From Prochilodus magdalenae (lineage: Eukaryota > Chordata > Actinopteri > Characiformes > Prochilodontidae): a stretch of 64,000 nt of DNA. The stretch covers positions 262,001 through 326,000 of the forward strand of contig JAMWET010000756.1 in the NCBI GenBank assembly GCA_024036415.1. Direction: 5' to 3'. Numbering within the stretch: position 1 is the first letter of the stretch; the number at the start of each line of letters is the position of its first letter. The translations under genes and the position numbers were made by a program. Below are positions 60,241 to 64,000 of this stretch, piece after piece. The notes below the pieces were generated by a model that worked only from the letters and a program-made list of their open reading frames with translations, had not been told where the DNA came from and made no database searches.

Positions 60241-61539
60241 GTAGAAAAGGTGTATTGTGATGTAATTTATCTATCTTTTACAGTACGTAGCTATCATGCA
60301 GTCATTAACCAGATAAATGAAATATACAGGTAAACCCAACTAATACAAAACAAATACACATGTCTAGGAAGCACTTGACAGCTTTTGATTTGTTTCTGAA
60401 ATCTCCTCTTCATAAAAAGTCTTTCCTCTGTACACTCAGCCTATAACTTTAATAAGACCCATAAAATACCTTTTATAGAGCCGCAAGATTTTGCAATGCT
60501 TTAAAAGTCAATAAAGCAAAAAAAAAAACAAGCCTCAGTAACACAAAATATGTCAGGAAAGAACAGTGGTCATGAGACATGACAAATAAGACTATTGTTT
60601 GAAGGAGCATTTACATTTACACGCAGACTTACTCCATGGGAAACATGATAAGGAAAGAAAGAGGAAGAAAAAGAAAAAAAGAATGCCGCACACGTGCCAT
60701 GCACTCTTGCATTTAGGCCATACCTGCACTGTGATACTGTAATCACAAAGTACTGACAGGAAATTGCTTAGAGGTGCCATAGAACAGACAACTGAATAAG
60801 GAGAGCTCTGTAAATACAACAAACATACGTGAACCTCAAACACGGTTGTCGCCTTTAAATACAAATTCTACATTTACAAAATACTAAATCCCAGACTTTA
60901 ACATTGACATTTAAAGTGTCACCGAAAAATTAGGGAAACCATCTGCTGAATAAGAAGCCGTCTTTAGCTCCCACATCTTAAAGAAGATCCTGAACAGCTT
61001 TAGTCTAAAGTTGTTAGTTTGCTCTCCACATTTCACTCTAGACAGTTTCTCAAGATAAGGACAATATTAAAGCTTCTGGGAAGAGACAGGCCATTCCACC
61101 TTTATTACCATCACACCCCCAAACACAACCAGTAAGTATCAGCAATGATGTGTGAAAATCAAAGTTTCATGGTAAGGAACAACATTAACTGACTTGGTGT
61201 TGTGGTCAAGGTTTATTATATTGGTATGCCTGTGTCTTGTGTGACATGTTGCATCTGTGTAAGAATGCCTCACCGTAAATCAGAGCAGAGCTCAACTAAT
61301 TATTCATGAGCTCACCAAAAGGTGACACCAACATGTTTCATTCTAGGGGTGAATCCATAGGTGTGTTAAACCGCATCAGGGTCTTTTTCACCCTGACCGA
61401 AGTCACGTACCTTCTATGTAGAACATCAATGTAAAATGCAGAATAAACATCAGAAATATCCATTAGATGGCATTTGTATATAAAAAACAGAATGCTTCTG
61501 TAATGATGAGCTGCTGCACTAAAGCCAAGTGTTTTTATT

Positions 61540-61837
61540 GTCGTTCCTCAAAATAACAGTATACAGTGGAATTAAATGTCATTTTTCAGCCTCATGGTGC
61601 AACACGGCGGCACAATGTACAGGACTAGATAGAGTGCAGATACACAACAGTGTAAAACAAGTGCAGGACATACAATACAATGTACCCACTCTCTCGCATT
61701 CTAAACTGCTTTAATCATTTTGGGTCCCGGGTTATGTTAGAGCCTATTCCAGCATTCAATGGGCAAACAGGCCACAAATCCATCACAGGGCAAATACAAA
61801 GTAATCCTAACAGTAAATATACAGAACATAAATACAC

Positions 61838-61868
<31 letters not shown>

Positions 61869-61870
61869 GA
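61540..61870. repeat. Cluster of degenerate repeats with GATA microsatellite
   Basis: ACAGTGGAATTAAATGTCAT with CAGCCTCATGGTGCAACA at 61560-61605; GAGCCTATTCCAGCATTCAA and CCACAAATCCATCACAGGGC at 61740-61792; then a (GATA)n run at 61840-61868. All are pieces of well-spread fish repeats; their joins cannot be resolved by eye. Confidence 0.55.
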
Positions 61871-62279
61871 CTTTATAGGACAGGACTATACAGGACAAAT
61901 ATATACAAATGGGAATTGCATTTAGCAACAATTTAGCACCTGTTTTGTTTATTTGTTCATATTATTCATATATATAAACAACATGTCAATAATATCATAT
62001 TTAACAACATAGTATAGAATACAGATATAATATTACATAATATTAATATAATGTATTATATATTAATACAATCTATTAATTTATCGGTATCTGTATCAAC
62101 ATAGATAGAAAAATATCACAATCGGTCCACAATTCCCATATCGGTGCATCCCCGCGGTAAATCAGTTCAGTTTAACGGGCCTATTCGAGCCTCCAAACGC
62201 CTCATAAAATGTGGATTGACGTAAAAACACCAACTTACTCCACCTGATTGTTATGACCATAACGGGTTGTCTGCTGAAG

Positions 62280-62422
62280 GCGGCAGCAGCAGCCTCCAGT
62301 TGGTGCCCAGTCCAGTGCTGTGCAGTGCAGTCCGCCCCCCAGCGCCCGCGCAGCCGCTTTTGTAGCGGGGGGGAGAACAGGCGCAAGCGGCCGTGCCGAG
62401 CCGAGCTTAGCCGTAGCCGAAG
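62280..62422 (+). promoter_or_regulatory. glg1: glg1 CpG-rich promoter and 5' leader
   Basis: The sharpest rise in GC and CpG content in the window, with GCCCCCCAGCGCCCGCG-like and TAGCCGTAGCCG-like tracts, directly before the start codon. The start lies in AAGATGGCGGCG, a full YY1-type core. No TATA box. Confidence 0.6.
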
Positions 62423-62731
62423 ATGGCGGCGTGCGGACGTGTTCAGCTCCTGCTGCTGCTGACGGCCCAGTACTCCTGCGTGCTTCTCACACTGGGGCTC
62501 CGACCGCAGCCGAACGGCAACCTCCATCTTCCTCAAATCCCCATTAACCGGCAGCCTAAAAACGGAGCTCAGAACGCTGGAGCCGCCTCGTCGGTGTCTC
62601 AGCCCCGGAGAGCCAGCGGCTGGAAGCTGGCCGAAGAGGAGGCCTGCCGGGAGGACCTGAGCCGGCACTGCCCCAAACACACCTGGAACAATAACCTAGC
62701 CGTGCTGGAGTGCCTGCAGGACACGAAGCTG
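62423..62731 (+). CDS. glg1: GLG1 first exon (Golgi glycoprotein 1), partial
   Basis: The start at 62423 opens 103 codons that end at a GTGAGC donor (62732). Residues 1-27 or so are a signal peptide (hydrophobic LLLLLTAQYSCVLLTLG). About 30-68 is a low-complexity, Pro/Gln/Asn-rich stretch as in other GLG1 proteins. From about residue 70, WKLAEEEACREDLSRHCPKH and NNLAVLECLQD begin the first of 16 cysteine-rich GLG1 repeats. GLG1 (MG-160/ESL-1/CFR-1) is a large Golgi membrane sialoglycoprotein that binds FGFs, E-selectin and TGF-beta and tunes their traffic. The remaining exons lie to the right of the window (human protein about 1.2 thousand residues). Confidence 0.93.
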
Positions 62732-64000
62732 GTGAGCTTGGTGGAAGCACATGGGAGCGGGGCTTGTTGTGAGAGAGCTAGCAGGGCTAGCTCAAGTTAA
62801 GAACTTGCTTGTTGTGTTGACTTTGAGCCGAGCGCTGCGTTTACTCCGGTATTGAAATTAGCCTCGCTATAAAGCCTGGAGAGAGCGGTGTTACCGTAGC
62901 CTCGGCTGGCTTATCGTTACAGCGTGAGATTAGTTAAACTTGGGAATGTATAGCGGTATGCCTTCTCTCGTTCGCCGGCCAGATTAAATCAGTTTGGTCA
63001 AAAATAATATATGATATGTTCAATTTGTCTCTCCGCACCGCCAGTTCACACACTACCACCAGCACCCAGACTGCTGCTGCTGGCTCCTGGCACCTACAGC
63101 TCCTGCCATGCTTTCTGGCTTTCCCTGCCGTTTCTTTGCCAGTACTGTACATATAGTATGTGTATGTATTTTGCTTTCTGCCTATGAGGTTTTGCCTCTG
63201 ACACAGTGACCTAGATCAAAGGATGCTGGCCAGATAATAGAAGAGTCCAGTCCCCAGAATACCAGTCTGTGATGCTATAAAGCTGACCTACTGTATCAGT
63301 ACATTTGCTGGTGTTGATGATGAGCAGAACTGACTCAGATCAGATCCTGGGCTCAGTATGGTCTGTTTTGTTGGCTGGCCCTTGTGATTAAGCCTTGGTT
63401 AGGTTTAACTGAGGGCCATGAATGTGGCCATGGATTGATATGAGTGGAATGTGTTAGCTTGTGTGTCTCCATTATATTAGTTTCTCTCTCTCACATTTCT
63501 TTTTACCTCTCTGTCATTCACTACACTGCCACACGAGTTCCCATAAGCATAAGGGCAAAGTTCACTTGCTGGAAGACACTAAAACAACACTTTTGCCTTT
63601 CTCTTTTTCCCCGGGAAAAGTGACTGACGAGGTATGCAGCGACAGAGCATTTGCTTTCAGCGCCACACTGTCATTATGGTCACAAGTTCAGCGACCCATG
63701 GGGTTTTCCAACCTGTCTGTCCAGCCAGCGGACCCTTTCTCATCACCCGCTCTCTTAGTAATTCTATGGCCGAGGCTGCTCATTAGAGCTGAATCGAGTG
63801 TCTGTGCTTCGTCTTTGTAACTGACTCCTGCACCTTTTAAATTAAATGCTAGCTGTCTTTCCTGGATGTGGGGGTTATTTCAGAGCCCAGCATCTCAGGG
63901 AGACTTATGTAAGCTTTATAAGAATTCTGTGAGCAAGAATGTTTTTCCAAGGGCCAGAATCTACACTCAAGAATTCCCTCTGAAAATCATTCCTGTCCTG
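62732..64000 (+). other. glg1: glg1 intron 1, left part
   Basis: Starts at the GTGAGC donor. No further glg1 exon is seen before the window ends. No clear transposable element was recognised here. Confidence 0.7.

Larger units (their letters stand above)
56546..62279. other. Spacer between wdr59 and glg1
   Basis: No supported exon. Recognisable content is repeat fragments at 57957-58010, 58970-59240, 59260-59830, 60195-60240 and 61540-61870. The rest is AT-rich unique-looking sequence with only short frames. Confidence 0.5.

Noticed and set aside
62162..62680. 172-codon minus-strand frame over the glg1 start
   Set aside because: Falls in a CpG-rich promoter and first exon where stop codons are rare; arginine-rich product without family resemblance. 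An antisense transcript is possible but unsupported.
1..64000. CRISPR array, operon-like prokaryotic system, integrated provirus or toxin gene
   Set aside because: No evenly spaced direct repeats with unique spacers, no retroviral gag/pol/env frames with long terminal repeats, and all genes are intron-split vertebrate genes.

Overview
This is a stretch of vertebrate nuclear DNA, almost certainly from a teleost fish and probably an otophysan (characin or catfish type). The genes are intron-split with GT/AG junctions, the proteins match vertebrate families along their whole length, and the spaces between them hold fish-type Tc1 elements, a tRNA-derived SINE, LINE 3' ends and short inverted-repeat elements. 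The otophysan placement rests on the look of the repeats and is tentative.

Layout from left to right. At 218-497 lies the first coding exon of pdpr (minus strand; the rest is outside the window), with a likely non-coding first exon near 2.35-2.7 kb. From 2.7 to 9.3 kb is repeat-rich spacer. The intronless rgs9bp-type gene is at 9370-10098 (minus). From 10.8 to 22.2 kb no gene is visible, only repeats. zdhhc7 (plus) has a 5' non-coding exon ending at 22503 and coding exons 25170-28917. nip7 (minus, 33217-35236) and cog8 (plus, 35391-39590) are divergent, 154 bp apart. cog8 then converges on nob1 (minus, 40186-43569), and nob1 is divergent from wdr59 (plus, 43639-56018) with only 69 bp between the two start codons. 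After about 6 kb of repeat-bearing spacer, the first coding exon of glg1 (plus, 62423-62731) opens and runs off the right end.

I reconstructed coding exons for five complete genes by hand; all junction phases close and the predicted lengths fit the families: Rgs9bp 242 aa, Zdhhc7 300 aa, Nip7 180 aa, Cog8 633 aa, Nob1 458 aa and Wdr59 967 aa (Rgs9bp has a single exon). Several are housekeeping functions: ribosome biogenesis (Nip7 for the 60S path, Nob1 for 18S rRNA maturation), Golgi trafficking and modification (Cog8, Zdhhc7, Glg1), nutrient signalling to TORC1 (Wdr59), and control of mitochondrial pyruvate dehydrogenase (Pdpr). Their human counterparts, other than RGS9BP, lie on 16q22-q24, so this is a compact version of a conserved synteny block; RGS9BP in human is on 19q.

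I saw no new protein system. The observations most worth a second look are the very short nob1/wdr59 divergent promoter with a perfect TCTCGCGAGA palindrome, an in-frame candidate cassette exon in wdr59, a window-wide family of inverted-repeat elements, a 349-bp nested AT-rich palindrome, and a locally duplicated segment flanked by direct repeats.
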